Source of the DNA: Aurantibacter crassamenti
GTDB taxonomy: Bacteria > Bacteroidota > Bacteroidia > Flavobacteriales > Flavobacteriaceae
Reading direction: 5' to 3'
Length of the DNA stretch: 64,000 nt
Assembly (NCBI RefSeq): GCF_016811105.1
Contig: NZ_JAFBGM010000001.1
Span: 823,031-887,030 of the forward strand
Shown: one piece after another, positions 8,665 to 18,424 of the stretch
How positions within the stretch are numbered: the first letter of the stretch is position 1
Layout: each line of letters starts with the position of its first letter
Made by a program: the position numbers and the translations under genes
Notes under the pieces: generated by a model
What the model was told of the DNA's origin: nothing
Databases searched by the model: none
What the model saw: the letters and a program-made list of their open reading frames with translations, nothing else

Positions 8665-10461
8665 ATGAAGAATATTCGAAACTTCTGTATAATTGCACAT
8701 ATTGATCATGGTAAAAGTACCTTGGCAGATCGCTTGTTAGATTTTACGGGTTCAGTAACTGACCGTGAAAAAAAAGAACAACTTTTAGATAGTATGGATT
8801 TAGAGCGTGAACGCGGTATCACGATTAAGAGTCATGCCATTCAAATGGAATATACACACGAAGGTCAAGAGTATATTTTAAATCTTATCGACACCCCTGG
8901 TCACGTTGATTTCTCATATGAAGTTTCAAGGTCTATAGCTGCTTGTGAAGGTGCATTATTAGTTGTAGATGCAGCGCAAAGTATTCAAGCACAGACTATT
9001 TCAAATCTATATTTAGCATTAGAGAATGATCTTGAAATTATTCCTGTTTTAAATAAAGTAGACTTACCAAGTGCCAGCCCTGAAGAAGTGACTGATGACA
9101 TAGTTGACCTTTTAGGTTGTAAGGCTGAAGAAGTTATTCCTGCAAGTGCTAAAACAGGAATTGGTATAAAAGAAATTCTTACGGCAATAATTGAACGCAT
9201 ACCTGCACCTACAGGCAATTTAGATGAATCATTGCAAGCACTTGTTTTTGATTCTGTTTACAATCCTTTTAGAGGTGTAGAAACCTATTTTAGAGTTATT
9301 AATGGCGAAATTAAAAAAGGTCAAAAGATAAAATTCGTAGCAACTGATAAAGATTATTTTGCTGATGAAGTAGGTACGTTAAAATTAGTTCAGCATCCGA
9401 AGCAAAGTATAAAAGCAGGCGATGTTGGTTATTTAATTACTGGTATTAAAGATGCACGAGAAGTAAAAGTTGGTGATACCATTACTGATGCTGCAAAACC
9501 AACAGTAAATCCGATTGAAGGATTTGAAGACGTAAAACCGATGGTTTTTGCAGGTATTTACCCTGTAGATACTGATGAATTTGAAGAATTGCGTTCTTCA
9601 ATGGAGAAATTGCAATTGAATGACGCGTCTCTAGTTTTCGCACCTGAGAGCAGTGCTGCACTTGGTTTCGGATTTCGTTGTGGCTTTCTTGGAATGTTAC
9701 ATATGGAGATTATTCAAGAGCGTTTAGAGCGTGAGTTTAACATGACAGTAATTACCACTGTACCCAATGTTAGTTACCATGCCTTTACACGTAAAAACCC
9801 TGATATTCCAATTGTTGTAAACAACCCATCTGATCTACCTGACCCTTCAAGCATTGATCATGTAGAAGAACCGTATATAAAAGCTACAATTATTACCAAA
9901 GCTGACTTTGTAGGTAATGTAATGTCTTTATGTATTGAAAAAAGGGGGGTGATTACCAATCAAACTTATTTGACAACCGAGCGTGTTGAGTTAAATTTTG
10001 ATATGCCTTTGGCAGAAATTGTTTTTGATTTCTATGACCGCTTAAAGACTGTCTCAAAAGGATACGCTTCTTTCGATTATACACCAATAGGAATGCGTCC
10101 TTCTAAACTAGTACGTGTTGATATTTTACTAAATGCGCAACCAGTAGATGCACTTTCTGCTTTACTTCATGCTGATAATGCAGTGAATATTGGTAAAAAG
10201 ATATGTGCAAAGCTAAAGGAACTTATACCACGACAACAGTTTGATATTCCTATTCAAGCAGCAATTGGTGCTAAAATAATTTCAAGAGAAACCACAAAAG
10301 CACTACGTAAAGATGTAACTGCGAAATGTTATGGTGGTGATATTTCTAGAAAACGTAAGTTATTAGAAAAGCAGAAAAAAGGTAAAAAACGAATGCGCCA
10401 GGTAGGTAATGTTGAAGTACCGCAAGAAGCATTTATGGCCGTTTTAAAGCTAAATGATTAA
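8665..10461 (+). CDS. lepA: elongation factor 4 (LepA) GTPase
   Basis: 598 residues, the normal LepA length. The GTPase domain shows G1 [16 protein letters not shown]3 DTPGHVDF and G4 NKVDLP. The EF-G-like domains follow, with the LepA-specific C-terminal domain in the last ~110 residues ([20 protein letters not shown], then [19 protein letters not shown]). It acts on stalled or initiating ribosomes in the cytoplasm. Monocistronic by position: about 100 bp to the next start. Confidence 0.97.
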   Translation: MKNIRNFCIIAHIDHGKSTLADRLLDFTGSVTDREKKEQLLDSMDLERERGITIKSHAIQMEYTHEGQEYILNLIDTPGHVDFSYEVSRSIAACEGALLVVDAAQSIQAQTISNLYLALENDLEIIPVLNKVDLPSASPEEVTDDIVDLLGCKAEEVIPASAKTGIGIKEILTAIIERIPAPTGNLDESLQALVFDSVYNPFRGVETYFRVINGEIKKGQKIKFVATDKDYFADEVGTLKLVQHPKQSIKAGDVGYLITGIKDAREVKVGDTITDAAKPTVNPIEGFEDVKPMVFAGIYPVDTDEFEELRSSMEKLQLNDASLVFAPESSAALGFGFRCGFLGMLHMEIIQERLEREFNMTVITTVPNVSYHAFTRKNPDIPIVVNNPSDLPDPSSIDHVEEPYIKATIITKADFVGNVMSLCIEKRGVITNQTYLTTERVELNFDMPLAEIVFDFYDRLKTVSKGYASFDYTPIGMRPSKLVRVDILLNAQPVDALSALLHADNAVNIGKKICAKLKELIPRQQFDIPIQAAIGAKIISRETTKALRKDVTAKCYGGDISRKRKLLEKQKKGKKRMRQVGNVEVPQEAFMAVLKLND

Positions 10462-10562
10462 AAATCATTCTTTATTAAAAATTTGTAACTATTTTCTTAC
10501 TTTGTTTCTTTTGAGGGCAATTTTTCTTGACAAGCCAAGTTTATAATAAAAAGTTTCCCCAA

Positions 10563-10790
10563 ATGACTACCTACATCGCTCAATTCGTTGCAAAACATCG
10601 GGTTATTCAAATTGAACAGAATTCCATATTTACTTGGAGACAAGAAGGTGGTGAAATTGATGAATCAATGTTAGCTGACAAGATTATGCGAGAATCAGCA
10701 ATCCATTTTTATAGACTTGTTGCAGGTTCAAATTATCAGATAAATTCTGAAGATATTTCCATTAGTGTATGGAAAACAATGGTTTTCTAA
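10563..10790 (+). CDS. small conserved-looking hypothetical protein
   Basis: 75 residues from ATG 10563; a TTG 36 bases upstream in the same frame would extend it by 12. It has no signal peptide or membrane segment. Sequence such as FVAKHRVIQIEQNSIFTWRQ suggests a small alpha/beta protein. I do not recognise the family. A TTACTTTG just upstream (near 10500) resembles a -7 element. The gene stands alone between lepA and the GH140-like gene. Coding is likely because the frame, composition and spacing suit it. Confidence 0.55.
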   Translation: MTTYIAQFVAKHRVIQIEQNSIFTWRQEGGEIDESMLADKIMRESAIHFYRLVAGSNYQINSEDISISVWKTMVF

Positions 10791-10842
10791 TCTAGTTTCT
10801 TTTTCTCTAATTTACTAACTTCATTGCCAAACTAAACTGACA

Positions 10843-12480
10843 ATGAAGTACAAACAATTTCTTCTTTTTACCATACTACCTTTACTATTTATATCTGCTC
10901 AATCCTCTAAAAATAATATTCCACAATGGACAACCATTGAGCTAACCCTTACGGCAAAAGATGATTATAAAAACCCATATACAGATATTGATGTTTGGGC
11001 TATTTTTTACAATTCAAAAAATGAAGAATTCATAAGACCTGCATTTTGGGATGGAACCAATATTTGGAAAGTCCGTTTTGCCCCCAATGACAATAATTCA
11101 AAATGGACATGGAAATCTTTTGCTTCAAATACGAATGATCGCGGTCTGAATAATCAAACAGGTTCTTTTAAATCAACACACTATTCCGGCACAAATAATC
11201 TGACAAAGAATGGACCTCTGAAAATGTCTAAAGGCCACAGAAGTGTTACTCATTCTAACGGAACACCATTTTTAATGGTTGGTGATACCCCATGGGCTAT
11301 GCCTTTTAGAGCCACCAACGTTCAAGTTGAAATTTATGCCAAAGATCGTCAAGAAAAAGGTTACAATACTGCTCTAATGATGACAGTACAGCCAGATATG
11401 AATGCTGAAGGTCCAAACGAACGAAACACTGAAATGGGGTTTAAAAGAGCTTTCAATGACTTGTCTAATGGACATTTAAATGATATTAATATCGACTATT
11501 TTAAATATTATGATGGAATTGTTGAAACCCTAATTAATCATGAAATTGTTCCCGTTTTTCAACCTGTTTTTCATGGCTTCGGATGGAAAGGATTACAAGC
11601 TTTAGGCAAATCAGTTGACCCAAATGAATATGTTCGCTACTGTAAATACTTATTAGCAAGATACGGTACCAATCCAGCAATTTGGTTACTAGGAGCTGAC
11701 CATAATGGTAAAGACCCCGGTGTACTTGAAAGTGGAGAAATGTTAGAAAAATGGGATTGTTATGCGCAACCTACAGGCATTCATTACAATCCATGTGATG
11801 ACTACCTCGCAGATTGGGCGAATGGTGATCGTGAACATTGCTTTCACAACAACAAATCATATCAAGAAAAGAAATGGCTTGACTTTCAATGGGCACAAAC
11901 CGGTCATAGTAGTGAACACCTTTATCATAAAGTTGAACAGATGTATAACAATCTGCCCACAAAAGCTGTAGCTAATGGTGAGCCAACCTATGAAGGTATG
12001 GGCGATGGAAAAGATGGTCTTGGCTGGTGGCAAGGTGAAGAAGCATGGATGCAATTGATGCACGGTGGTACAATGGGTATAGTTTATGGTGCAGCAACAT
12101 TATGGCAATGGAAAATTACAGCAACAGAACAAGGCTGGCAACCATGGACAGATCAAGCAACATCTTGGAAAGATGCTATGCAAATGAAAGGTGCTAATTA
12201 TGTTGGTCTTGTTGGTAAAATATTAAATGGATATGATTTAACTGATATAGAAAAACGATGGGAGCTGGCAAATGGTAAACCATTATTGGTTAAAGAAAAT
12301 CAATTATATCTATCGTATTTAAATGAGGGGGGTAACATAAGTATTTCAGGAATTCCGGCGGGTTCAACTTTTCATTGGGCAAACCCTAAAACTGGAGAAA
12401 TTACACCAAAAGAAAAGGTAAGATCAACAACGTTCCCTGCTCCAGATAAAAAACCATGGGTACTAATTATATCAAATTAA
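10843..12480 (+). CDS. DUF5060/DUF4038 secreted glycosidase, GH140-like (apiosidase-like)
   Basis: 545 residues with a Sec signal peptide (MKYKQFLLFTILPLLFISAQ). Domains in order: DUF5060-like beta-sandwich about 25-105 (QWTTIELTLTAKDDYKNP, FWDGTNIWKVRFAP); DUF4038 TIM barrel about 115-440 (NGTPFLMVGDTPWAM, NPAIWLLGADHNGKD, KAVANGEPTYEG); a C-terminal beta domain of the PF12904 type about 455-545. DUF4038 proteins include the GH140 apiosidases acting on rhamnogalacturonan II side chains, but the group is broad, so the substrate is open. The Glu in GEPTYEG and the Asp in GADHNG are candidate catalytic residues by family analogy. Probably periplasmic or surface located. It converges on the antiporter gene. 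Confidence 0.8.
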   Translation: MKYKQFLLFTILPLLFISAQSSKNNIPQWTTIELTLTAKDDYKNPYTDIDVWAIFYNSKNEEFIRPAFWDGTNIWKVRFAPNDNNSKWTWKSFASNTNDRGLNNQTGSFKSTHYSGTNNLTKNGPLKMSKGHRSVTHSNGTPFLMVGDTPWAMPFRATNVQVEIYAKDRQEKGYNTALMMTVQPDMNAEGPNERNTEMGFKRAFNDLSNGHLNDINIDYFKYYDGIVETLINHEIVPVFQPVFHGFGWKGLQALGKSVDPNEYVRYCKYLLARYGTNPAIWLLGADHNGKDPGVLESGEMLEKWDCYAQPTGIHYNPCDDYLADWANGDREHCFHNNKSYQEKKWLDFQWAQTGHSSEHLYHKVEQMYNNLPTKAVANGEPTYEGMGDGKDGLGWWQGEEAWMQLMHGGTMGIVYGAATLWQWKITATEQGWQPWTDQATSWKDAMQMKGANYVGLVGKILNGYDLTDIEKRWELANGKPLLVKENQLYLSYLNEGGNISISGIPAGSTFHWANPKTGEITPKEKVRSTTFPAPDKKPWVLIISN

Positions 12481-12487
12481 TCAACTC

Positions 12488-14338
12488 TTAATCGTCGTCC
12501 GAATCAATGGTAGTGTCAACTTCGAACATTTTACCTAAATAAACTAATTGGTATCCTTCTGTAATATCATTAAAATCTGTGCTATATGATGATATTATTT
12601 TTAACACGCCCTCATTAGTTTTTAAGAACATTGGTACTATGTTCTCATCAGCTTTTGTTAACTCAATTAGTCCTTCATAATGCTCCTGATCATGAATATC
12701 AATTTCATGAATTACTGGAAAATTTCGAGCGACCTCTGTGATTTTAATAAAATCATCAGTATGAGAAAAGAGCCCTTCTTTAGGGTTACTTTCAGGGTCT
12801 AACATTTCATCAGCATCAACCAACCTAAATGAACCATTCTCGCCAAAGCGCTTGCCAAATTTTTTGACAGCATATTTATTTATATCTGAATTTCCTGTTA
12901 GTGCCATAAGGTAACCCACATCATTCAACTCAATATTGTCAGCTAAAGAATCAGAATAAATATTAGCAGAAAATGCCTCTAAGCCTAATTTATTAGCCTT
13001 TGAAATGTTGCTTTCATTATTATCAATTAACACTACATGACGGTCATTTTTATTCAAATATTCACCTATCAACCTAGAAACTTTAGAGGCACCAATAATT
13101 ACAATACCTTCTGAGTTCTTCAAGAATACCCCAACCATTTTAGCAAAAAACCGTGCTGTTGTTGCGTTTAACAAAACCGTGCCCAACACAATCATAAAAA
13201 CCAACGGTGTAATATATTCAGCACCGGGTTCTCCTTTTGCAATTAACTTTGAGCCAAAAAGCGAGGCAATACCAGCAGCAACAATACCTCTAGGTCCCAC
13301 CCAACCAATAAATAGTTTTTCATTGAATTTGAGATTTGAGCCAGCCGCACTTAAAAAGACCCCAAGTGGCCGAATTAAAAAAACAATAACACAAAACAAA
13401 CCTACTGTTCTCCAATTATAAATCAATTCAAGGTCAGAAATATTAATATTGGCAGCAAGTAAAATAAAAAGTATTGAGATTAATAAAACACTTAAAGATT
13501 CTTTGAAATACAAGAGCTCTTTTAAATTGGGTAAATCCATGTTTCCGAGCACCATCCCCATAACCACTACAGCTAAAAGTCCTGATTCATGAGCAAAAAG
13601 GTCTGACTGAACAAAAACCAATAACACAACTGAAAGCGACACCACATTTAAAAGATAATGGGGTATAAAATTTTTCTTAATGGCAAAAGCTAGGCCATGA
13701 GCAAAAGTGAATCCGAATGTAAATCCGAATAAAAGAATTTTTCCAAATTCAATAATAGCGGTTAAAGTATACGCTTGACCCTCACCTACACTAATAAATT
13801 CAAAAACCAATACTGCTGCTAATGCACCGATTGGGTCAATTAAAATACCCTCCCATTTTAATACTGCTGAAATATCATTTTTCAGCGGAATATTTCTCAA
13901 AATGGGTGTGATTACTGTTGGTCCAGTTACAATAATCAAAGCAGAAAATAAAAATGAAACATGCCAGCTGATACCGAAGATGAAATGCGCTGCTAATCCG
14001 GCGCAAATAAAAGTAACAAGGCTACCCAGCGTAATGAGTTTGGTTATCACAGGCCCCACATTTCTTATTTCTGCACGTTTAAGCGTAAGGCCTCCTTCAA
14101 ATAAAATAATACTAATTGCTAATGAGACAAAATAATAAAGGCTATCTCCAGGAAAAAGTCCTTTTTCACCATTCCATATAGGCTCTATAAGTTTCTCACC
14201 TCCTTCAGTATACAACGTTGAAATAGGGCCAACAAAAAGTCCAATTAAAATTAAAGGTAAAATAGCGGGTAATTTCAATCGCCAAGCTACCCATTGCGCA
14301 ATGATACCTAAAATGACTATTCCTGCTAATTCTACCAT
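12488..14338 (-). CDS. cation:proton antiporter (CPA1-like) with cytoplasmic TrkA-N/RCK domain
   Basis: 616 residues. About 12-13 membrane segments fill residues 1-410, with the Na+/H+ exchanger landmarks FEGGLTLKRAEIR, VTGPTVITPILR, KWEGILIDPIGALAA and WVGPRGIVAAGIASLF. The membrane part is followed by a Rossmann TrkA-N domain (EGIVIIGASKVSRLIGEYL) and a TrkA-C-like tail ending in Asp-rich residues. It probably exports Na+ or K+ against H+, gated by nucleotide binding to the RCK part. It is divergent from the Usp-SulP pair over 97 bp, which suggests a shared ion or pH homeostasis role. Confidence 0.9.
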   Translation of the reverse strand: MVELAGIVILGIIAQWVAWRLKLPAILPLILIGLFVGPISTLYTEGGEKLIEPIWNGEKGLFPGDSLYYFVSLAISIILFEGGLTLKRAEIRNVGPVITKLITLGSLVTFICAGLAAHFIFGISWHVSFLFSALIIVTGPTVITPILRNIPLKNDISAVLKWEGILIDPIGALAAVLVFEFISVGEGQAYTLTAIIEFGKILLFGFTFGFTFAHGLAFAIKKNFIPHYLLNVVSLSVVLLVFVQSDLFAHESGLLAVVVMGMVLGNMDLPNLKELLYFKESLSVLLISILFILLAANINISDLELIYNWRTVGLFCVIVFLIRPLGVFLSAAGSNLKFNEKLFIGWVGPRGIVAAGIASLFGSKLIAKGEPGAEYITPLVFMIVLGTVLLNATTARFFAKMVGVFLKNSEGIVIIGASKVSRLIGEYLNKNDRHVVLIDNNESNISKANKLGLEAFSANIYSDSLADNIELNDVGYLMALTGNSDINKYAVKKFGKRFGENGSFRLVDADEMLDPESNPKEGLFSHTDDFIKITEVARNFPVIHEIDIHDQEHYEGLIELTKADENIVPMFLKTNEGVLKIISSYSTDFNDITEGYQLVYLGKMFEVDTTIDSDDD

Positions 14339-14435
14339 CGCCTTATTTTTTTGAAAAATACCTCTTTATTTTACAATTCGCAATTAGTTAAACCAAGAAT
14401 TTCTTTAGTTAATATTATCTTATCTTGGCACCAGA

Positions 14436-15299
14436 ATGATTGAAAACATACAACCTTTCAAATCTTTACTTTTCGGATTTGCGTTTTCGCCCAATATAAA
14501 AGCGAATATTGCTGAAACATATCGACTAGCATCCTTTTTCAATGCAAAACTCATATTGCTACATGTAGGTGCGAAAACAGATGATAAACAAGCCAAAATT
14601 TACGCGCTATTAAAAGAGTTGAACATAGACCAAGCAATTGTAGAAATTGTTTGGAAAGAAGGTAAACCTGTAGAAACAATTCTTGAAGCATGTGAAAATT
14701 TCAAAATTGACCTCTTAATATTAGGTGCACAGCAACATGAAAACGTTTTTCGTTTTTACGTGGGCTCAATTGCTAGAAAACTGACACGAAAAGTTTGCTG
14801 TTCAATCATGCTTTTAATAAAACCCGCTCTTGAACGTGTGCCATGCAAGCATATTGTCGTAAATGGTTTAGATGCTCCTGAAACCGCATTGGCAATAACA
14901 GATGCTTTTTACGTAGCTAATTATTTGGGTGCACAAAAGGTAACTATTGTTGAAGAAATTCTTCAGAAGGAAATTCACGTAACCGTAGAAGATGACCGAT
15001 CGTTAAAAAAAGCAAACATAGTAAAGGCAAGATTACGACACCGAGAAGATTATCGCGTACGAACCATTATTTCTAATCTGCCAGAACAACTTACGCAAAA
15101 CATCAATATTAAAACGCAAAGTATTTTTGGAAAACGTGGTTATTCTATTGGGCATTATGCCGAAGTGGTACGGGCGGATCTTTTAGTCATGAATGCGCCA
15201 GAGAAAACCAGCATTTATGATCGAATTTTTCCACATGATATTGAACATATTTTATCTGATTTACCAACCGACCTATTAATCATTAGAAATCGCGCTTGA
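14436..15299 (+). CDS. tandem universal stress protein
   Basis: 287 residues with two Usp domains. The first (about 8-130) has the terminal motif ILGAQQHENVFRFYVGSIARKLTRKVCCSIML, a GxxG-type nucleotide-binding loop somewhat degraded; the second (about 137-285) ends in LLVMNAPEKTSIYDRIFP then LPTDLLIIR. Cytoplasmic. Its TGA stop overlaps the TTG start of the SulP gene, so the two are translationally coupled; Usp-SulP pairing suggests the Usp tunes the transporter, which is inference. Confidence 0.88.
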   Translation: MIENIQPFKSLLFGFAFSPNIKANIAETYRLASFFNAKLILLHVGAKTDDKQAKIYALLKELNIDQAIVEIVWKEGKPVETILEACENFKIDLLILGAQQHENVFRFYVGSIARKLTRKVCCSIMLLIKPALERVPCKHIVVNGLDAPETALAITDAFYVANYLGAQKVTIVEEILQKEIHVTVEDDRSLKKANIVKARLRHREDYRVRTIISNLPEQLTQNINIKTQSIFGKRGYSIGHYAEVVRADLLVMNAPEKTSIYDRIFPHDIEHILSDLPTDLLIIRNRA

Positions 15300-17518
15300 C
15301 AGCAAAAACCAACAATACTAAAAATTTTATAAGCTCTTTACCTAAGAATATTTTTTCTGGTTTTGTGGTTTCATTAATTGCCATGCCTCTAGGTTTAGGA
15401 TTAGCATTGGCGAGTGAAGCCCCACCAATTTCGGGTATAATTGCTGCTGTTGTTGGTGGCATTGTCGTTTCAATTTTAGGAGGTTCAAACGTTACGATTG
15501 CTGGTCCTGGAAATGGCTTGGTTATAGTGTTATTAGGTACAATTACGACATTAGGTGGAGGCGACATGTATCAAGGATACTTGTTTACACTTGCTGCAAT
15601 TGTTTTTTCAGGCATACTTATGCTACTGCTAGGGTTCTTAAAAATGGGGCGATTAGCAGATTTTTTTCCGGCTTCGGCCATAGAAGGAATGCTGGCTGCA
15701 ATCGGCTTGGGTATTCTTTCGAAACAATTTCATATTATGATTGGGCATAATAATGAACATGGTAGTATCATCTCATTGTTAGCTCAAATACCAAATGGTA
15801 TTTTAAATTTGTATCAAGATTATCATCTTGAAGAATTAATTGCTGCGGGTATAGGTGTTATTGCGTTACTGATTATGATTTTCTACTCTAAAATTAGAAA
15901 TGCATATTTTCAGCTTATACCAGCACCCATGTGGATTCTAATTCTTGCAGTTGGTATGAGTTACTTGTTTTCATGGATTAATGTTCCGTATCCAATGGAA
16001 GCCCAATTTTTAGTTAGTATCCCAGAAAATGTACTTTCTAATTTAGCATTTCCAGATTTTTCAAAGATTTTAAATGCGGATTTTATTATTGCAGTTTTTG
16101 CAATTACGCTAATTGCAAGTATAGAATCGCTATTAAGTATTAAAGCAGTTGATAAACTTGACCCACTTACCAGGCGTTCAAATGTAAATAAAGATCTAAA
16201 GGCGCTAGGTTTGGCAACAGTAATTAGTGGTATGCTGGGCGGACTAAACGTGGTTGCCGTAATTGCAAGAAGTTCTGTCAATGTTAATAATGGGGCGACT
16301 AATAGATCAGCCAACTTTTTTCATGCGCTTTTCTTGGGCGTCTTTGTTCTTCTTTTTCAAGAGCAATTACGAAAAATTCCTTTAGCCGCTTTGGCTGCAA
16401 TACTCGTATATACAGGCTATAAACTAGCTACCCCAAAAACATTTGGGAAAATTGCAAAAATAGGTCGTGAGCAAATTGTAATTTTCTTAGCCACCTTGAT
16501 TACAACATTATTCACTAACCTGATTACTGGTATAGGCGTTGGTATCGTTGTTACATTCTTCATTCATGTATTGCTAAACAAAAGTTTTTCGTTGTTTCTC
16601 AGTCATTTGAGCAAGCCAAACATTTTAATGTTTAAAGAACCTGACGAGGGTAATTATTACATTAATCTAAAATATTTTAGCAGCTTTCTCAATTTTTATA
16701 AACTCAAGAATAAGTTAGATGCAGTACCTGAAAACGAACATGTAGTAATAGATTTTTCTCTTTGCAATTTTGTAGATCACACTGTTATGGAAGGTCTTGA
16801 AAATTACGCTGACACTTTTGCTAAAAAAGGTGGAAGCCTAGAAATAATAGGTCTTGACAAGCATGGGGCAGAAACAAAGCATCCCTTTGCTAGTAGAATA
16901 ATCATACCGCTTTCTAAATTGAATCCGATAGAACGGTTTTTTACAAAAAGACAAGAACAGTTAAAAGCAAGCGCCAAAGAATTACAATGGGTTTATGCTG
17001 CAAACAAAAACAACAAAACCAAGTTTTTACAAGATTATGTGTTCTTTAATACCAGACAAATACCATTTTTATATAATAAACTTCGAGATAAAGAATCAAA
17101 ATACAAAGTTTTTGATGTCGAATTTACAGAAGGTGCATTTATAGCTAGGGAGGTTGTAAAGACCACAGTAATGCACATTGAACTTAGCAATAAAATACCC
17201 GTCTTTACTTTAGATAAAGAAGACGGACTTCTAGATTTCATGTATGGTTTAGCTGGCTTTAAAAGTGTTGCTATTGATAATCACCCTGATTTTAATAAAC
17301 GTTTTTACCTTAGTTGTGAAAACAAAAATCAAGTTCATGAATTATTTACTGATGAGTTAGTGCTTTTCTTTGAAAGCAACCCCTATTATCATGTAGAGTC
17401 AAATGGCAATACGTTATTAATAACAAAGAAAGAACGTCTTCTTAGCGTTCAAGAAATTAAAGCGCTTATTTTCTACGGAAAACGATTAAGTTCACTAGTT
17501 GAAAAGTTTAACAACTAA
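15296..17518 (+). CDS. SulP-family anion transporter with STAS domain and an extra C-terminal domain
   Basis: 740 residues starting at TTG 15296 (TTGA overlap); the next Met is inside the first membrane segment, so TTG is the better start. The SulP membrane domain covers about 15-435 (FVVSLIAMPLGLGLALASEAPP, GGSNVTIAGPGNGL, AITLIASIESLLS). A STAS domain covers about 445-525, with D494 in NFVDHTVMEGL. Beyond that is an unusual ~165-residue domain (about 575-740) not part of canonical SulP. Such proteins carry bicarbonate, sulfate or other anions; the substrate cannot be told from sequence, but the antiporter neighbour favours Na+-linked bicarbonate uptake. Confidence 0.88.
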   Translation: MTAKTNNTKNFISSLPKNIFSGFVVSLIAMPLGLGLALASEAPPISGIIAAVVGGIVVSILGGSNVTIAGPGNGLVIVLLGTITTLGGGDMYQGYLFTLAAIVFSGILMLLLGFLKMGRLADFFPASAIEGMLAAIGLGILSKQFHIMIGHNNEHGSIISLLAQIPNGILNLYQDYHLEELIAAGIGVIALLIMIFYSKIRNAYFQLIPAPMWILILAVGMSYLFSWINVPYPMEAQFLVSIPENVLSNLAFPDFSKILNADFIIAVFAITLIASIESLLSIKAVDKLDPLTRRSNVNKDLKALGLATVISGMLGGLNVVAVIARSSVNVNNGATNRSANFFHALFLGVFVLLFQEQLRKIPLAALAAILVYTGYKLATPKTFGKIAKIGREQIVIFLATLITTLFTNLITGIGVGIVVTFFIHVLLNKSFSLFLSHLSKPNILMFKEPDEGNYYINLKYFSSFLNFYKLKNKLDAVPENEHVVIDFSLCNFVDHTVMEGLENYADTFAKKGGSLEIIGLDKHGAETKHPFASRIIIPLSKLNPIERFFTKRQEQLKASAKELQWVYAANKNNKTKFLQDYVFFNTRQIPFLYNKLRDKESKYKVFDVEFTEGAFIAREVVKTTVMHIELSNKIPVFTLDKEDGLLDFMYGLAGFKSVAIDNHPDFNKRFYLSCENKNQVHELFTDELVLFFESNPYYHVESNGNTLLITKKERLLSVQEIKALIFYGKRLSSLVEKFNN

Positions 17519-17563
17519 ATCAGCAAATTCTGTAATCTCAATTCGAATTTCTACTTTTACAGA

Positions 17564-18424
17564 ATGCAATTATATACTATTGAGGCCGGTAATTTTAAAT
17601 TAGACGGTGGCGCTATGTTTGGTGTAGTTCCAAAAGCAATTTGGAATAGAACAAATCCGGCAGATGCCAACAACATGATTGATATTGCCACCCGCTGCCT
17701 GTTGATAGAAGATGGTAATAAACTTATTCTTATTGATAACGGAGCCGGTGAGAAACAATCAGATAAATTTTTTAGTTATTACTTTCAATGGGGAGGTCAT
17801 TCTTTAGATGCTTCCTTAAAAAAACATGGTTTTCATAGAGATGATATTACCGATGTTTTTATGACTCACCTCCATTTTGATCATTGTGGTGGTAGTATTC
17901 AGTGGAATAAAGACAGAACTGGTTATGAACCTGCGTTTAAAAATGCCACATTCTGGACAGACACAAATCATTGGCAATGGGCAATACATCCCAATCCTCG
18001 AGAAAAGGCTTCCTTCTTAAAAGAAAATCTATTACCAATGGAAGAAAGCGAACAATTAAAATTTATTGACCGAGGCGAAACAATGTTTTTAAAGAATTCA
18101 GAACTTGGTTTTGATATATTATTTGCTGATGGTCACACAGAAAAACAAATGTTACCACATATAAATTATAAAGGTAAAACCTTGGTGTTTGCCGCAGATT
18201 TAGTTCCTACAGTTGGCCATATTCCGGTACCCTATTTAACAGGGTATGATACACGACCCTTATTGACCATGGTTGAGAAAGAACGTTTTCTAAATAATGC
18301 CATAGAAAACAATTTCTATTTATTCTTTGAACATGATGCTCATAATGAAATTTGTACCTTGCAGGCCACTGAAAAAGGCCCTAGGCTTGATAAAATATTT
18401 ACATTCGATGAACTATTTAATTAA
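17564..18424 (+). CDS. MBL-fold metallo-hydrolase
   Basis: 286 residues, no signal peptide, start ATG 17564. The metallo-beta-lactamase signature THLHFDHCGG is at 101-110, giving metal ligands H102, H104, D106 and H107; H191 (ADGHTEK), D212 (FAADLVP) and a C-terminal His (FEHDAH, 256-260) complete the dinuclear site. The overall pattern is that of AttM/lactonase-like and alkyl-hydrolase MBL proteins; the substrate is unknown. The last 17 bases overlap the start of the SMP-30-like lipoprotein gene, indicating an operon. Confidence 0.88.
   Translation: MQLYTIEAGNFKLDGGAMFGVVPKAIWNRTNPADANNMIDIATRCLLIEDGNKLILIDNGAGEKQSDKFFSYYFQWGGHSLDASLKKHGFHRDDITDVFMTHLHFDHCGGSIQWNKDRTGYEPAFKNATFWTDTNHWQWAIHPNPREKASFLKENLLPMEESEQLKFIDRGETMFLKNSELGFDILFADGHTEKQMLPHINYKGKTLVFAADLVPTVGHIPVPYLTGYDTRPLLTMVEKERFLNNAIENNFYLFFEHDAHNEICTLQATEKGPRLDKIFTFDELFN

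Noticed and set aside
15961..16314. 117-codon minus-strand frame inside the SulP gene
   Set aside because: Shadow of conserved membrane segments; hydrophobic composition mirrors the sense strand.
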